Shown one piece after another: positions 40,112 to 50,400 of a stretch of 64,000 nt of DNA. This stretch comes from Athripsodes cinereus. Taxonomy: Eukaryota > Arthropoda > Insecta > Trichoptera > Leptoceridae. Within the stretch, counting starts at the first letter, position 1, and the number at the start of each line of letters is the position of its first letter. The stretch is taken from contig OX388314.1 of the NCBI GenBank assembly GCA_947579605.1, positions 3,534,001-3,598,000 on the forward strand. The letters are read 5' to 3'. The notes below the pieces were generated by a model, which did no database searches, was not told the DNA's origin, and saw only the letters and a program-made list of their open reading frames with translations. Position numbers and translations under genes: made by a program.

Positions 40112-41483
40112 TTTCGATGAGGAGTGCGTTTAGTGCAGGAATTAAGGAAGCAGCGTTTGGCGATGTCAAATTTTTTCGTGAAAGTATTTCAATAAGCATT
40201 GTTAATAGTGAGTAAAGAAAATTATTGTTATCAAGTGTCAAAGTTTCTTTGAGATTTTCAACTACATCTTGGTCAGGTACGAGTACTCTTTGTGAAATTG
40301 CGCAACCATTAGAACTCTGAGAAGGAGATCCATTGGTATATGAGAGGAACGAATTGTGCTTTTCTTTGTCATACCCACCATTTGTTGATATTTTATGGGG
40401 CTTACCAACTACTGTTCTACTATGACGTGTGGAAAAATTTCGAGAGTTGACAGATATTGTTGGGGGATCTGGAGGGGTAGCAAGAATTTCAGCGTATGAA
40501 GATTTAATTGAAGGGTGCAGTTTTGCTGCTTGAATATATGAAATATTAGAAACAGTCATAGAATTCTTTATAGCTCTTTGCCTGGAATATTCAGGACACG
40601 AAGTACTTATCGCTTTGTGTGCTCCTTTACACTGAAAACATTTAATTTCTGCAGTCTTACACTCTTCTGAGGAGTGGTTATCCCCACAATTAAAACATTT
40701 TGGCGGCGAACGACATCCAGCTTTTGCGTGACCATACTTACAGCAATTAAAGCACTGAATTGTTGGGAAGTTATATTTTTCAACATTGAAAGAGTTGTAG
40801 AGAATGTAAATATGGGATGGTAGAAATTGGCCTTCGAATGTTATTACTATACTCCTGGATGGTTTCCATTCGACAGAACCAGATGTTCTGTCTTTGTAAT
40901 TCAGTCGTCTTATTTTTATTACGTTTTCCACTTCTGGATTCGATTCTAGAATGGACGATATCAATTCGTCATTTGTGATATCTAGTGGGATACCCCTTAT
41001 TAAGCCCATTCTTGTGACGTTAAACGAGGGAATATATGCTCTAAAATTAGAGTTCGAAGATATAAATATATTTTTTATAAAAGTATTGGCCATAATTCCC
41101 GACGTGAACTCGAGAGAGATTTTAAATTTCCCTTCAGCTTTTAAAGAACCGTTTACGACGCCTTGAGTTTTTCTAGTATAAAGAAATTTACCGAACTGCA
41201 AGGGGGAAATAGATTTACCCTGTTCGGCATTTTGCACGAACACGATATAGGGCCCACATGATTTGTTTGAGTAAAAATACTCCCTGACGGGTGTATTAGA
41301 AGCAGAGTAAGAAGAAATAGGTGTAGCTGAGGTCTTATCAGTAGGTGCGAGATTAGCAAAATCAAAATCCATGTTAAGTGTATGGTCTGTTTCTAAGTTT
41401 TGATGTGTTCTCTTTCTCTTTGGATCGGGGGGATCCGGAGGAGGAGGAGCTGGTGGAAGAGTGTGAGGTGGATCGCCATCCAT
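40071..41483 (-). CDS. LINE ORF1 nucleic-acid-binding (gag-like) protein
   Basis: 470 residues. The N-terminus is proline-rich with a basic PKRKR. An RRM-like/PRE_C2HC-type segment (about 150-240, 'GLIRGIPLDITNDEL ... RSIVITFEGQFLPSHI') precedes three CCHC zinc knuckles: 244-257 (CX2CX4HX4C), 263-275 (CX2CX3HX4C) and 282-296 (CX2CX3HX6C). The C-terminal 170 residues are Ser/Asn-rich. Such proteins coat element RNA in ribonucleoprotein particles. The ATG at 41483 follows the 224-bp 5' UTR; the frame ends at 40071, overlapping the ORF2 start. Confidence 0.93.
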   Translation of the reverse strand: MDGDPPHTLPPAPPPPDPPDPKRKRTHQNLETDHTLNMDFDFANLAPTDKTSATPISSYSASNTPVREYFYSNKSCGPYIVFVQNAEQGKSISPLQFGKFLYTRKTQGVVNGSLKAEGKFKISLEFTSGIMANTFIKNIFISSNSNFRAYIPSFNVTRMGLIRGIPLDITNDELISSILESNPEVENVIKIRRLNYKDRTSGSVEWKPSRSIVITFEGQFLPSHIYILYNSFNVEKYNFPTIQCFNCCKYGHAKAGCRSPPKCFNCGDNHSSEECKTAEIKCFQCKGAHKAISTSCPEYSRQRAIKNSMTVSNISYIQAAKLHPSIKSSYAEILATPPDPPTISVNSRNFSTRHSRTVVGKPHKISTNGGYDKEKHNSFLSYTNGSPSQSSNGCAISQRVLVPDQDVVENLKETLTLDNNNFLYSLLTMLIEILSRKNLTSPNAASLIPALNALLIENGQRNEHNQHLEK

Positions 41484-41707
41484 CTCTATTAAAATAAAAT
41501 TAAAATGTCAAAAATAACCAAAGATAGTCTTACCAGAGCTGCAACAAAAAACAAGAAAAAAAAATTGAAAAATAAAACTAAAAAAAATCAACTGAAGCCG
41601 GCCCTCAACCGGAATGTAGAAAAAATAATAATTAAATTATTATAAATTTTATATAACACCGCACAGCAATAGACACAACCGACTGATCAAAGGTATTGTC
41701 ACCGAAT
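41484..41707 (-). promoter_or_regulatory. 5' UTR of the full-length LINE, presumed internal promoter
   Basis: The element begins (minus strand) 'attcggtgacaatacctttg' and reaches the ORF1 ATG after 224 bp. LINEs of this kind generally carry a TATA-less internal pol II promoter near the 5' end. 'tcagtcggttgtg' about 20 bp in is a possible initiator, but no promoter element can be proven by eye. Confidence 0.5.
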
Positions 41708-41879
41708 CAGGTTTGATGATTAACACTGATTAACTTTTAATAAAAGCAATATTTTATAGAAATATACAAGTTTAATGCATAGATATTTAACTAAATTTAC
41801 ACTTGTCGCAGAACCTGTTTTAAAAAAAAAGGAAATAAAGTTCTCGTATATCGTTAAACATGACGAATAAAAAATTCAT

Positions 41880-41992
41880 AATCTTCATTTCAGCAATAAG
41901 GTATGTTATCTATCTGGACTGTATTATTATATAAAAGATAAGGAGAGAGCAACCTGCATGTTTATTACATATCTACAATTATTCTGTTGCCT
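41880..41992 (+). mobile_element. SINE-A fragment, decayed
   Basis: 'atttcagcaataaggtatgt', 'ggagagagcaacctgcatgt' and 'ttattacatatctacaatta' follow SINE-A order loosely. Confidence 0.45.
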
Positions 41993-42191
41993 ATTTATAA
42001 TTACTTGCATAATAACTAACAATATGTTGGTGTTGCTGCCCTACTAGGTACAATGCACCTGATTGGGGCTTGCAACATAATTATATTGTTTGTATGATTG
42101 AATTATTTTAAATATATTTTTGTGTAAATTTGCTTGTTATCAATATACAGTAAAAAATAAATAGAAAACATTTTTTTAAAAAAAAAAGATA

Positions 42192-42285
42192 TACCTATAT
42201 GGGTTTTGTTTGTTATAAACCCAAAGACAACCTTATACACCTTTCACAGTAAGCTACTAAAAGCTTGTGTCGTGAAAGGGGTTGT
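42192..42285 (-). mobile_element. SINE-D 3' half
   Basis: Minus strand 'cacgacacaagcttttagta', 'ggtgtataaggttgtctttg', 'ggtttataacaaacaaaacc'; matches 15995-16163 without the tRNA head. Confidence 0.65.
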
Positions 42286-42480
42286 ATTGTATCAAATTGT
42301 TGTTGTATTGTATCAAACATTGTATCAAAATACACGCGAATTGAATAAAACGATATTACTTGAATATTGAAAAAAAATACACGCGAATATTACCTACTTG
42401 AATATTGAATCAAAATACACGCAGTAAAAAATAAATATGAAACATTGTATCAAAATACACGCGAATATCACGCAAATATT
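42286..42480. repeat. Irregular tandem words 'caaaatacacgcgaat'
   Basis: The word 'aaaatacacgcgaat' or a near copy recurs about five times between 42329 and 42476, mixed with 'ttgtatcaaa' and 'cttgaatattga'. Spacing is uneven. Probably a slippage-derived array. Confidence 0.6.
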
Positions 42481-42612
42481 AGATGGAAGAAATCACTTTA
42501 TAGTGATAATCTCGCCACTGCACATCGTCCTAGTTTTAAAAAAATTATATTATTTTGTTAACACTGTAATGTAATGATGATGTGCAAGAAGAATAAATAA
42601 ATAAATAAAAAA
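42481..42612 (+). mobile_element. LINE 3'-end element, copy 2
   Basis: 'agatggaagaaatcacttta' and 'tagtgataatctcgccactg', ending 'gtgcaagaagaataaataaa'. Cleanest copy of the 5286-5443 family. Its hairpin is tcac-tttata-gtga. Confidence 0.7.
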
Positions 42613-42828
42613 AAATATTACTCTGAATAAAAACCATGTTCAAAATTGCACTAGTCACACGATAAAAAGTGTAAGCAATTAAATTAGTAAGTAAATTATT
42701 CACAACTGTTTAAGTATAATTGTGATACATTGAACGCGTACGAAAAATGCAAATGATCAATTTTCAAAATTTTACCTAATTTTTTTTCTTCAAGTGAAAT
42801 ACTAGGAACATATTATTATGTAATTAAT

Positions 42829-43018
42829 ACTACTACTACTATACCATCACGGCATATCCCAAAAGTGGGGTAGCCAGCAGACCAGCTGCATATAAAACAT
42901 GCAAGCTGTCTTCTCCGTGCCAATATAAAATCAAGACATTCAGGATGGGTGGCAAACCTCATCGCCGAATTTAAGATGTAAAGTGTCTTATTTTTTCGAA
43001 CAGCTGCCTTTTACATAA
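42829..43018 (-). mobile_element. SINE-A copy lacking its head
   Basis: Tail 'tactactactactataccat' (minus-strand TAG repeats), 'gccagcagaccagctgcata', 'gtcttctccgtgccaatata', 'cattcaggatgggtggcaaa'; ends at 'agctgccttttaca' next to an (AAT)n run. Confidence 0.78.
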
Positions 43019-43500
43019 TTATGTAATAATAATAATAATAATAATCCAAAATAACTGATGTTTAGATATGTCCGAAAAAAAAACATATAATCGTAATACC
43101 TATGTATTATCTAATACGTGTCTATTATTTGTACCAAAATAATATCGATAGTAGTCATGTATCTATAATACAATGTGTCTATGTCGTATTGATGTTATAA
43201 TAAAAATTAATGGTCATGTTTCCGAAAACTAATGGACCGACTATGTGTAGATGGGTACTACATTCATTCATTCATAATATTAGTAAGTATAAATAAAAAG
43301 AACTCGCTATAATCTACCAGCATAAAATTCCTTAGTATTAATACCTACTGAATCATTGATAAAAAGACTTTTAAGGATGCCCTATCATGGTAATAAATTG
43401 AAGACCAAACACGCCAAAACGAAAGAAAATCTACTATTCAGAGGCGTAACATTATGAATTTTGAAAAAAGGCATACTTACTAAAATATTTGTAACTAGTA
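43019..43500. other. No gene seen
   Basis: AT-rich with an (ATA)n run at about 43026-43045. Confidence 0.5.
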
Positions 43501-43593
43501 TTACTACTATACCATCATCGCATATCCAGCAAGTGGTGCAGTTAGCAGACTTTCTGCACGTAATAAACATGCTAGTTGTCCTCTCCGTGCTCG
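43501..43593 (-). mobile_element. SINE-A 3' half
   Basis: 'tattactactataccatcat', 'gttagcagactttctgcacg', 'gtcctctccgtgctcg'. Confidence 0.65.
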
Positions 43594-43654
43594 TCGTTTA
43601 TGTATGTTCGAACGAAAACGCTACGCTAAAATATGTTTTGGCAACGGGCTCTGA

Positions 43655-43852
43655 GGGCTGAGTCAATAACACATTTTCACGTTACGTTTTCGATCCGTTA
43701 ACGTTCGAGTATAGACGAAGTTGCAAGCAAGCGTCAATTTCGTTGCTAAGATACACAATAGTTACGAAAATTAACACTTTGGCGCAACATCGTCTGCATT
43801 TGAACGCTAACGGAACGAAAACGTAACGTGAAAATGTGTTATTGACTCAGGC
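43655..43852. mobile_element. MITE with 50-bp terminal inverted repeats
   Basis: Left 43658-43707 ('ctgagtcaataacacatttt', 'cacgttacgttttcg') and the right end to 43850 are complementary over about 50 bp with few mismatches. The ~198-bp element has no coding frame. The stretch 43603-43645 ('gttcgaacgaaaacgctacg') resembles a further decayed end of the same kind. The target-site duplication is not clear (tctga/tctgg). Confidence 0.72.
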
Positions 43853-43853
43853 C

Positions 43854-44406
43854 TCTGGACCGTCGATACGAAATGGCAATATCTCGATTATAAAACATTT
43901 TCTACTTGTTGAGTTATGAAACTGGACAGTCGATTCGAAATGGCAAAATCTCGATTATAAAACATTTTCTACTTGTTGAGTTATGAAACTGGACAGTCGA
44001 TACGAAATGGCAATATCTCGATTATAAAACATTTTCAACTTGTTGAGTTATGAAACTGGACAGTCAATACGAAATGGCAATATCTCGATCATAAAACATT
44101 TTCAACTTGTTGAGTTATGAAACTGGACAGTCGATACGAAATGGCAATATCTCGATTATAAAACATTTTCAACTTGTTGAGTTATGAAACTGGACAGTCG
44201 ATACGAAATGGCAAAATCTCGATTATATAACATTTTCAACTTGTTGAGTTATGAAACTGGACAGTCGATACGAAATGGCAAAATCTCGATTATAAAACAT
44301 TTTCTACTTGTTGAGTTATGAAACTGGACAGTCGATACGAAATGGAAATATCTCGATTATAAAACATTTTTTACTTGTTGAGTTATGAAACTGGACAGTC
44401 GATAAA
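43854..44406. repeat. 67-bp minisatellite, 8.2 units
   Basis: Units start at 43854, 43921, 43988, 44055, 44122, 44189, 44256, 44323 and 44390, exactly 67 bp apart: 'actggacagtcgatacgaaa', 'tggcaatatctcgattataa', 'aacattttcaacttgttgag', 'ttatgaa'. Units differ at only one to four positions, so the array is young or homogenised. It begins at the end of the MITE. The unit length is not a multiple of three and stops occur, so it is not coding. Confidence 0.95.
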
Positions 44407-44854
44407 AACAAAATGCTGAGAAAAAAATGCCGCTGGAGGGATAATTACTAAAGTTTTGTTAATGAAATGAATACCTACGATACTAAATGTAGGTAGACAA
44501 ATAAATTTTAATGCACTGTGTATTTTACTCATAAAAGACCTCAAAACATTAAACATCAGATTACATTAAAGAATGTATGTAAATGATTATGTTGGACAAG
44601 TATTATTATGTTTTGTTTTACACTATTCATACAGTTTTTAGATTCCTACTTAGTTTAATTATTTTGCTACTGACATCTATTGAAACTAATACAAATGTTT
44701 GTCATATTTATCAAAAACATACTAACATTGTAGGTAGGTACATAAATTTATTTAATTTTTATTTATTTATTTATTAATGAAACGGCTAACGCCTTGTACA
44801 AGAAAAGATTGTTAATAAGTACCTTAATAATTGTCAAACGTAATAATTACTTAA
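44407..44854. other. No gene seen
   Basis: AT-rich; ends in an (ATTT)n run and 'ggctaacgccttgtacaag' near 44782, perhaps a minus-strand LINE tail. Confidence 0.4.
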
Positions 44855-44950
44855 TGATTGTACGGAGAAGACGACTTGCATGTTAATTACATAAAGCTAC
44901 TCTGCTGGCAACCCGACTTGTGGGATATTTCATGATGGGATAGTTGTAGG
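44855..44950 (+). mobile_element. SINE-A 3' half (first of a pair)
   Basis: 'tgtacggagaagacgacttg', 'gctactctgctggcaacccg', 'cttgtgggatatttcatgat'. Confidence 0.6.
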
Positions 44951-44984
44951 AATAAATAACAAATAAAATTTTACCTGAATGTTA

Positions 44985-45085
44985 ATTCTTTGTTGGTACG
45001 GAGAAGATGATCTGCATGTTTATTACATACAGCTTTTCTGCTGACTACCCTACTTGTGGGAACTACCGTGATAATATGAATGTAT
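44985..45085 (+). mobile_element. SINE-A 3' half (second of a pair)
   Basis: 'ttggtacggagaagatgatc', 'tacagcttttctgctgacta', 'actaccgtgataatatga', about 129 bp after the first. Confidence 0.6.
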
Positions 45086-45544
45086 GTAGCTTATTGATTT
45101 TTTCATCTGTGCGTCTTGCCCAAGCCCAATAAAAATATAAACGAAAAAAATGTTAATAATAAACATGTTGTTTTATGATCAATCATTCATCCTACATAGG
45201 TATCCCGCAAAGGAAGGAAGGAAGGATGGATTGAAAGATAGATAGGTAGACTCGAAAAGCAGTAAGTAAATAACGTATTATAATATTTTGATGATAGTAA
45301 AACTAGTGAATCATATTTTGTAAGTTTAATCTTTGTCCGTATGAAATGAACCGTGATCTAAGATTACCAAGTCAGTGACTATGAATAACAAATTTATTAC
45401 CTACATACCAATGTTCATATCTCCAATAACCTATTACTTATTACCTATCGATTATATAATATTATTATGAATATATCAAACAGCAATATATTATAATATA
45501 TGAGTAACTCACGTAACAATATATTATTTAATACAATCATAATT
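45086..45544. other. No gene seen
   Basis: AT-rich with a short (AAGG)n run near 45208-45224. Confidence 0.5.
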
Positions 45545-45925
45545 ATTTATTTTATTCTTCACAGTACATTGGTAACAATATTACAATGTTGATTGAGATG
45601 GTATAGACACATTTTGAGAATATCACAGGATAATATTATGATCAAAAGGACAATGGACGTAGAAGTAGGACCCAGAAGACCAGGAACCTGGATGTCTACA
45701 ATTTCCAGGGACCTAAAGGAGGCAAGAGGATGCGTCGGACTGGAAAACTTGGAAGCTGGGGACTGGGAGAGTCGACCCTAAATAAATGGAACAAAGGCAA
45801 GGGCGAATAAGAAGAAGACATTGGTTATAATATTATTACAAGTCAAAACAAAGTATCATAAAAATATCAATTATACAATTCAATGTACAGAAGGCGAGTT
45901 TATCGCTCAAATGTGATGTCTTCCA
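45545..45925 (-). repeat. LINE 3'-end fragment split by another LINE
   Basis: 'attcttcacagtacattggt' (45555) and 'gtacagaaggcgagtttatc', 'gctcaaatgtgatgtcttcc' (45887-45925) are the two parts of a 48084-type fragment; the part between is a LINE of opposite direction. Confidence 0.5.
45584..45815 (+). mobile_element. LINE C-terminal fragment, nested
   Basis: 'MRWYRHILRISQDNIMIKR', 'VGPRRPGTWMSTISRDLKEA' and an end 'RANKKKT' with a (GAA)n tail resemble the 'LRWYGHV.R...GRPxxRWxDxIxxDL' LINE C-terminus, with a shortened basic block. The words acattggt and (aa)tattaca occur on both sides, as expected from a diverged duplication. Confidence 0.6.
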
Positions 45926-46444
45926 GCTTACTTCCTACATAATAACTATTCTTGTGAACATTTGAGTGTATTCACATGCAGTAATATTATTTTTTTCCTA
46001 TTCACTCTCGCTTTCTAGAACTCTGAACCTATGTATATTAACTGAAGTATCCTCCTGTGACATGGATTCCCTACACATCAACAAATCCAAAAAGTCTTGC
46101 TTTGCGACAAGATTTTTAAGGTCACAGGATTCTTCATCTAGAATCGACTCCCCGAGGACTTTCGAACAAATGAACTGATCACAATGACGTTAGAGGTTGA
46201 GGTGACGTTTATGTTGTAAATCTTCATACTATAAATATATGGAAATAAACATCACAAACTGTTACGAGTTATACTATGTTTAATAATAGGTATAGTTTCC
46301 TGGTTTCGACTCACAAAGTCATTGTCAAACTGTATTTTTTGCATATTTATGGTATGGCATGATGACGTTGACATTTTTGTTTTTATATGATTAAGATAAA
46401 ATCTCTTTCAGCATACAGTCCCCAATAAAAAAAAGTCTCTTATT
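45926..46444. other. No gene seen
   Basis: AT-rich. The frame at 45966-46178 has no recognisable motif. Confidence 0.45.
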
Positions 46445-46622
46445 TTTTTCTGTCGATTTTCGAGTGACATGTAAGAGGCAAGTATTTGTAAAACATCACG
46501 TTTTAATATCTTCAGATCAGCGATGACTTTCTAACTTTTATTGGCACAGAGAGGACGATTTGCATATTTTTACATGCCGCTGGCTACCCCACTTGTGACA
46601 GATGCCGTGATGGTATGAATTA
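46445..46622 (+). mobile_element. SINE-A copy, decayed
   Basis: 'ttttcgagtgacatgtaaga', 'cagatcagcgatgactttct', 'ggcacagagaggacgatttg', 'gctggctaccccacttgtga', 'agatgccgtgatggta'. Confidence 0.68.
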
Positions 46623-47424
46623 TGGTATGTTAGAAAAGTAAATTAAGTCTTTTGTCAATTATTACACCATTAATCGGCCGGCTTTATTTAAAGATTCACA
46701 GGTGTCATAGAGGTTAATTCTATTGATGATTTGATAAATAAACAAATAGCTTGTAAACAAATGATGAACAAACTACCTACTTATAACATTAATCTTAAAA
46801 AAAATATTGTGCAATTTAAAAAAAATTATTTACGTACCAAAATAAGAGAATATCCATATTAGATGATGACACTTTGTGTATTAAACCCATTTTGTTATTT
46901 GAAGAATTTCATAACACTTTTTAACACTGTTGCAACAATTTACAAACTCTCAATAAACAAGACACAATCAATCAACACACTGATAATTGGTCAGGTAAAT
47001 AGTATTACGCCACTTTAACAACTAGAAAAAACAAACACACACACCTAGGTTATAAAGATTCAATGAAAAGAATAACAAAAGAACATCAAATTTAAACAAA
47101 TTCTATTTACTTAAAATCTACTGAATTTAAAAAAATATATTATTTTAGTTTAGAAAAAACAACACTTGTTTGTTTATTTAATTTCGTAAACATTATGAAG
47201 TACAAAAAAATAATAAAAGCTATTGATTTTAACGGTAAAATTGAAAATTTTAATAATAAACAAGTAATCATTGATATTTCACAATCACAATTTTTTTTTT
47301 TTTTCAATTTGAAAAATCAAAACAAGAAATGAACATAATATAGAAACGTAACACAACTGCAATACAAAACAAAAACATATTTAATATTGTATATTTTTTT
47401 TTCACTTTTTTTATAAGCTTATTA
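46623..47424. other. No gene seen
   Basis: Very AT-rich with long A/T runs; no recognisable element. Confidence 0.5.
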
Positions 47425-47598
47425 TTGCACAATGTTGTGCAATTTTTTTAACAAATATAAAAAACAACTAAAAATAAAAACTTCACAGATATTCGCAAAG
47501 TCAAAACACAGCAATATGAAAACTGTAAATTTTTATTTTTAGTGTGACAAATTATGAACACAATAAAAGAAACTGTGTATTGCACAACATTGTGCAAT
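47425..47598. mobile_element. Small inverted-repeat element with palindromic ends
   Basis: attgcacaatgttgtgcaat at 47425-47444 and its exact complement at 47579-47598 enclose 134 AT-rich bases. Each end is itself a near palindrome (TTGCACAA-TG-TTGTGCAA). No frame and no clear duplication. Probably a tiny MITE. Confidence 0.55.
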
Positions 47599-48083
47599 GG
47601 TAGCATTAATTTATATTTATTTTTGATAATTTTCATTGGCTGTCAAACTCACATGTTATGTTATGGATCGCGATGTTTTTCGTGTCAGAAATGATTTTAT
47701 CAATGAAATTACGATACACGACCATCCGGCAGCATGAAGCTTATACAACTAAAGTATATACTACCGGCAAATACCATCGCACGTGGTATGACAGTACAGT
47801 ACACTCGTTCGGCCCTCTCCGTTTCGTTTCGATCTTGTTCGGAGGCAGAAAGCTGACGATGATAGTCCTAAAAAGTAAACACTTTTTCTTCTTTCTTTCT
47901 CATCCTTATTCCTTATCCAAACCATAGACTCAATAGACGGGTAACGTAGCACAAATTTCTTGTTCAATAAGATTACGAAATTAATAAAAATAGTAATAAC
48001 GTATTGCTGTTTCCCTCCATAATAATTTTAAGACGGCAATAATCTCTATCTTGTAAATTCTGAAAATATAATAAAGGAAATCG
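47599..48083. other. No gene seen
   Basis: Contains a somewhat GC-richer stretch (47700-47880) without recognisable frames or repeats. Confidence 0.45.
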
Positions 48084-48235
48084 TTTATTTATTTATTCAT
48101 CTTCACTGTACATTGATAACAAACAATCATATATACGGTATACTTACATTCAAGTTTGATAATATCAATACACAGAAGGCGAGTTTATCGCAAAGGCGCG
48201 ATCTCTTTCAGCTAACCCAAATTATAGTTTAAACT
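48084..48235 (-). repeat. LINE 3'-end fragment, best copy of its family
   Basis: Minus strand 'ttgggttagctgaaagagat', 'cgcgcctttgcgataaactc', 'gccttctgtgtattga', then AT-rich and an (AAAT)n tail. Hairpin atcgc-gcctt-tgcgat. Directly followed by SINE-A at 48241. Confidence 0.6.
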
Positions 48236-48240
48236 CTAAA

Positions 48241-48438
48241 TCATCATGGCATATCCCACTTGAAGAGTAACCAGCAGAATAGCTCCGTGCCAACATAGAC
48301 ATTCAGGATGGGTGGCAAACTTCATCGCTGAAATTAGGATGTAAAATATCATTATTTTTTAGCACCTGCCTTTTACAGGGCACTCAAAAACTTGCGGAAA
48401 AGTGTGGGAAACCGATTCTTTTCCGTGTGCTCTACGGC
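48241..48438 (-). mobile_element. SINE-A copy
   Basis: 'atcatcatggcatatcccac', 'tccgtgccaacatagacatt', 'caggatgggtggcaaacttc', 'acagggcactcaaaaacttg', 'gtgtgctctacggc'. An internal deletion removes the 'gcatgcaagctg' block. Confidence 0.72.
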
Positions 48439-48534
48439 TTAAACGCCCATAAAAAGACCTTTACACACCTTAACAATAAAAAAAATTATGTCCTTCAAAT
48501 CTAAAGCTCAAAAGATACTATGTACTAATATAAT

Positions 48535-48805
48535 ATACCTATGTACATTACGAACATTATATAAACAAACTGTAGTGATTGTTGTAAAAAGGTACACTTC
48601 TTATATATAAACTAATAATATCTCCTGAACCAACAGTAACATACATTAATAAATGCATCTATAACGACAGACTCGAAGGACATAATATAAACATACTCTT
48701 ATGAAGTAACGCTTGTTTTAGACTGATCGATATAAAAATTTATTGGTCGCTAATTTCGATTGGTCGCAATAAACAGTTTTTCATTTGAATTTCCAGTCTA
48801 TATTA
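48535..48805. repeat. Repeat H, copy 2
   Basis: Matches 26505-26790 ('ttggtcgctaatttcgattg', 'gtcgcaataaacag', 'aatttccagtcta'). Unclassified. Confidence 0.5.
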
Positions 48806-50217
48806 TTAAATTAAGGTCATTGGTTCAAACTATGAACTTTGAAGGCACATCATCTCGATTTGATATCGTATTGTATGCTAATATAAGCTATTTTGCAGCT
48901 TTTATTATTCTTTCTTGAACTTGTACGACATTTAAATTACTTTTTATTATTTGACTTTGAAAAGATATTATTCTTAAAAGCTTTACTCGAAGGGGCGAGA
49001 AATATTCTTAAAACTGCCTATTTCTTTTATGTTTTTACAATTATATTATCTACCTGTTTATAGCTTAAATTAATATCCATATGAATTAATATTTTATTTA
49101 TGTATTTATCCATCATTTTTTTACAGCAGAAATCATCAAACAATAGATATAGGCGAGTTTAGTACATACTATGTAGTAGTCTACCCCATGTAACCACATC
49201 ATATTGACAGATTACATAATTAAAATAAATAGTAATCATTTAAATAAATAAATAACTCTTCTCTTTTTCCCCGACTACTTTTTTATTTTATTTCAATACA
49301 AATGGATTAGTTGGAAGAAATTCGTTTCAGTGTAAGATCCTTTTTTTATATAAGTATGCCACATTGTTTTTCTATTATTGTTCATAATTTTTACGGTATT
49401 AAGTCGCAATATTTTTTAAAATTATTATTATCATTATGATTTCGAAACTCAGAATATTCGACTTTTTTTTTTCTTCTCGATTTGGATTGAAAAACCTCCT
49501 CTTGTGAATGAAGCGATTTGTTCATTTCTTTTTTAGTATCATCGACTTGAAATTGGAATGAATTGAAATTGAATTGAAAAAAAATATTTATCTTCCCACC
49601 ATGTGACCAGTAGGATAGGCAACAAGAACAGAATGTCAATCAATGCAACCCTTGCAAGCCTCCTTCGTCGCCTCCATACTCATATAACTCATAACAACAC
49701 TTAACTGAAAAACCATTTAAGAGTCCAACATGATTTTATTAGCCACCAAAGATATTTATTAAATGCGACGCTAGACAGATTGAAATCAATAAAATTTATA
49801 CGACTGTCAGAAAAAAATACATAGATTTTCTTTAGAATACTAATAATACATAAAATAAAGTTTAAGGAAGAAAAAACATCAAAATTTTATCTGAATGGTA
49901 TCAGGATCACAGAATAGATAGTAGGTACTATAAAGTCTACAGTCATGGGTATTATCTCTTACATATAGAAGGAGTTTATATCGGATTTATATTGCTTGGC
50001 ATCATCATATATCGTTAGGGATTATTGAAACCCAATCCTGAAATTCAGGAGAACAGAATAGCGTGGGGGTGGGACGGAAAGGCTACTACTGTATCTTATA
50101 TCAAATAGATGATAAGTACACATATCGAACTTGCCCTATAGTAGACAATATATCATGGGTGTACCCAGGGATATCTAAATTTCGAACATATTAGGAAAGT
50201 AAACAAATGGCAAATTA
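48806..50217. other. No gene seen (1.4 kb)
   Basis: AT-rich, nothing recognisable. Confidence 0.45.
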
Positions 50218-50400
50218 ATGTATTTTATATTGTTGACCGATGGTTCTTGGTGGAAGTTCATGTTGAATTAATTAAAATAAAACATTTTTATTTAGTACCT
50301 ACTTCCACAGTGACTTTGCAAATCGCGCGCCGGTTTTAGAGAGCTTTCAAGAGAAGTAGTTTGATGATGAAAGCACGAGCTTTTGGAATCCGAATCATGA
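50218..50400. mobile_element. Penelope-like foldback, decayed
   Basis: Same layout as 18761-19017: lead 'gaccgatggttcttggtgga', 'agttcatgttgaattaatta', then an inverted hammerhead-like half and a forward half. The forward core is TTGATGA at 50361-50367, with stem 50369-50374 pairing with 50379-50384. Compared with 18.9 kb one stem pair has changed from G-C to A-T, keeping the pairing. Confidence 0.55.

Larger units (their letters stand above)
35941..41707 (-). mobile_element. Full-length, apparently intact LINE with RNase H (I-superfamily type)
   Basis: A 5767-bp element bounded by a perfect 14-bp duplication, caggtttgatgatt (35927-35940 and 41708-41721). Minus-strand order: 5' UTR (41707-41484), ORF1 with three zinc knuckles, ORF2 with endonuclease, reverse transcriptase and RNase H, a 3' UTR of about 400 bp and a (GAA)n tail (35941-35957 as CTT repeats). 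The two frames overlap by 41 bp. No stop or frameshift is seen in either. APE endonuclease plus RNase H plus zinc-knuckle ORF1 is the layout of the I superfamily and relatives. Every other LINE here is truncated, so this is the one candidate for a recently or currently mobile source copy. Confidence 0.93.

Noticed and set aside
43854..44406. CRISPR-like regular repeat
   Set aside because: Units are contiguous 67-bp repeats with no unique spacers, in eukaryotic DNA; it is a minisatellite.
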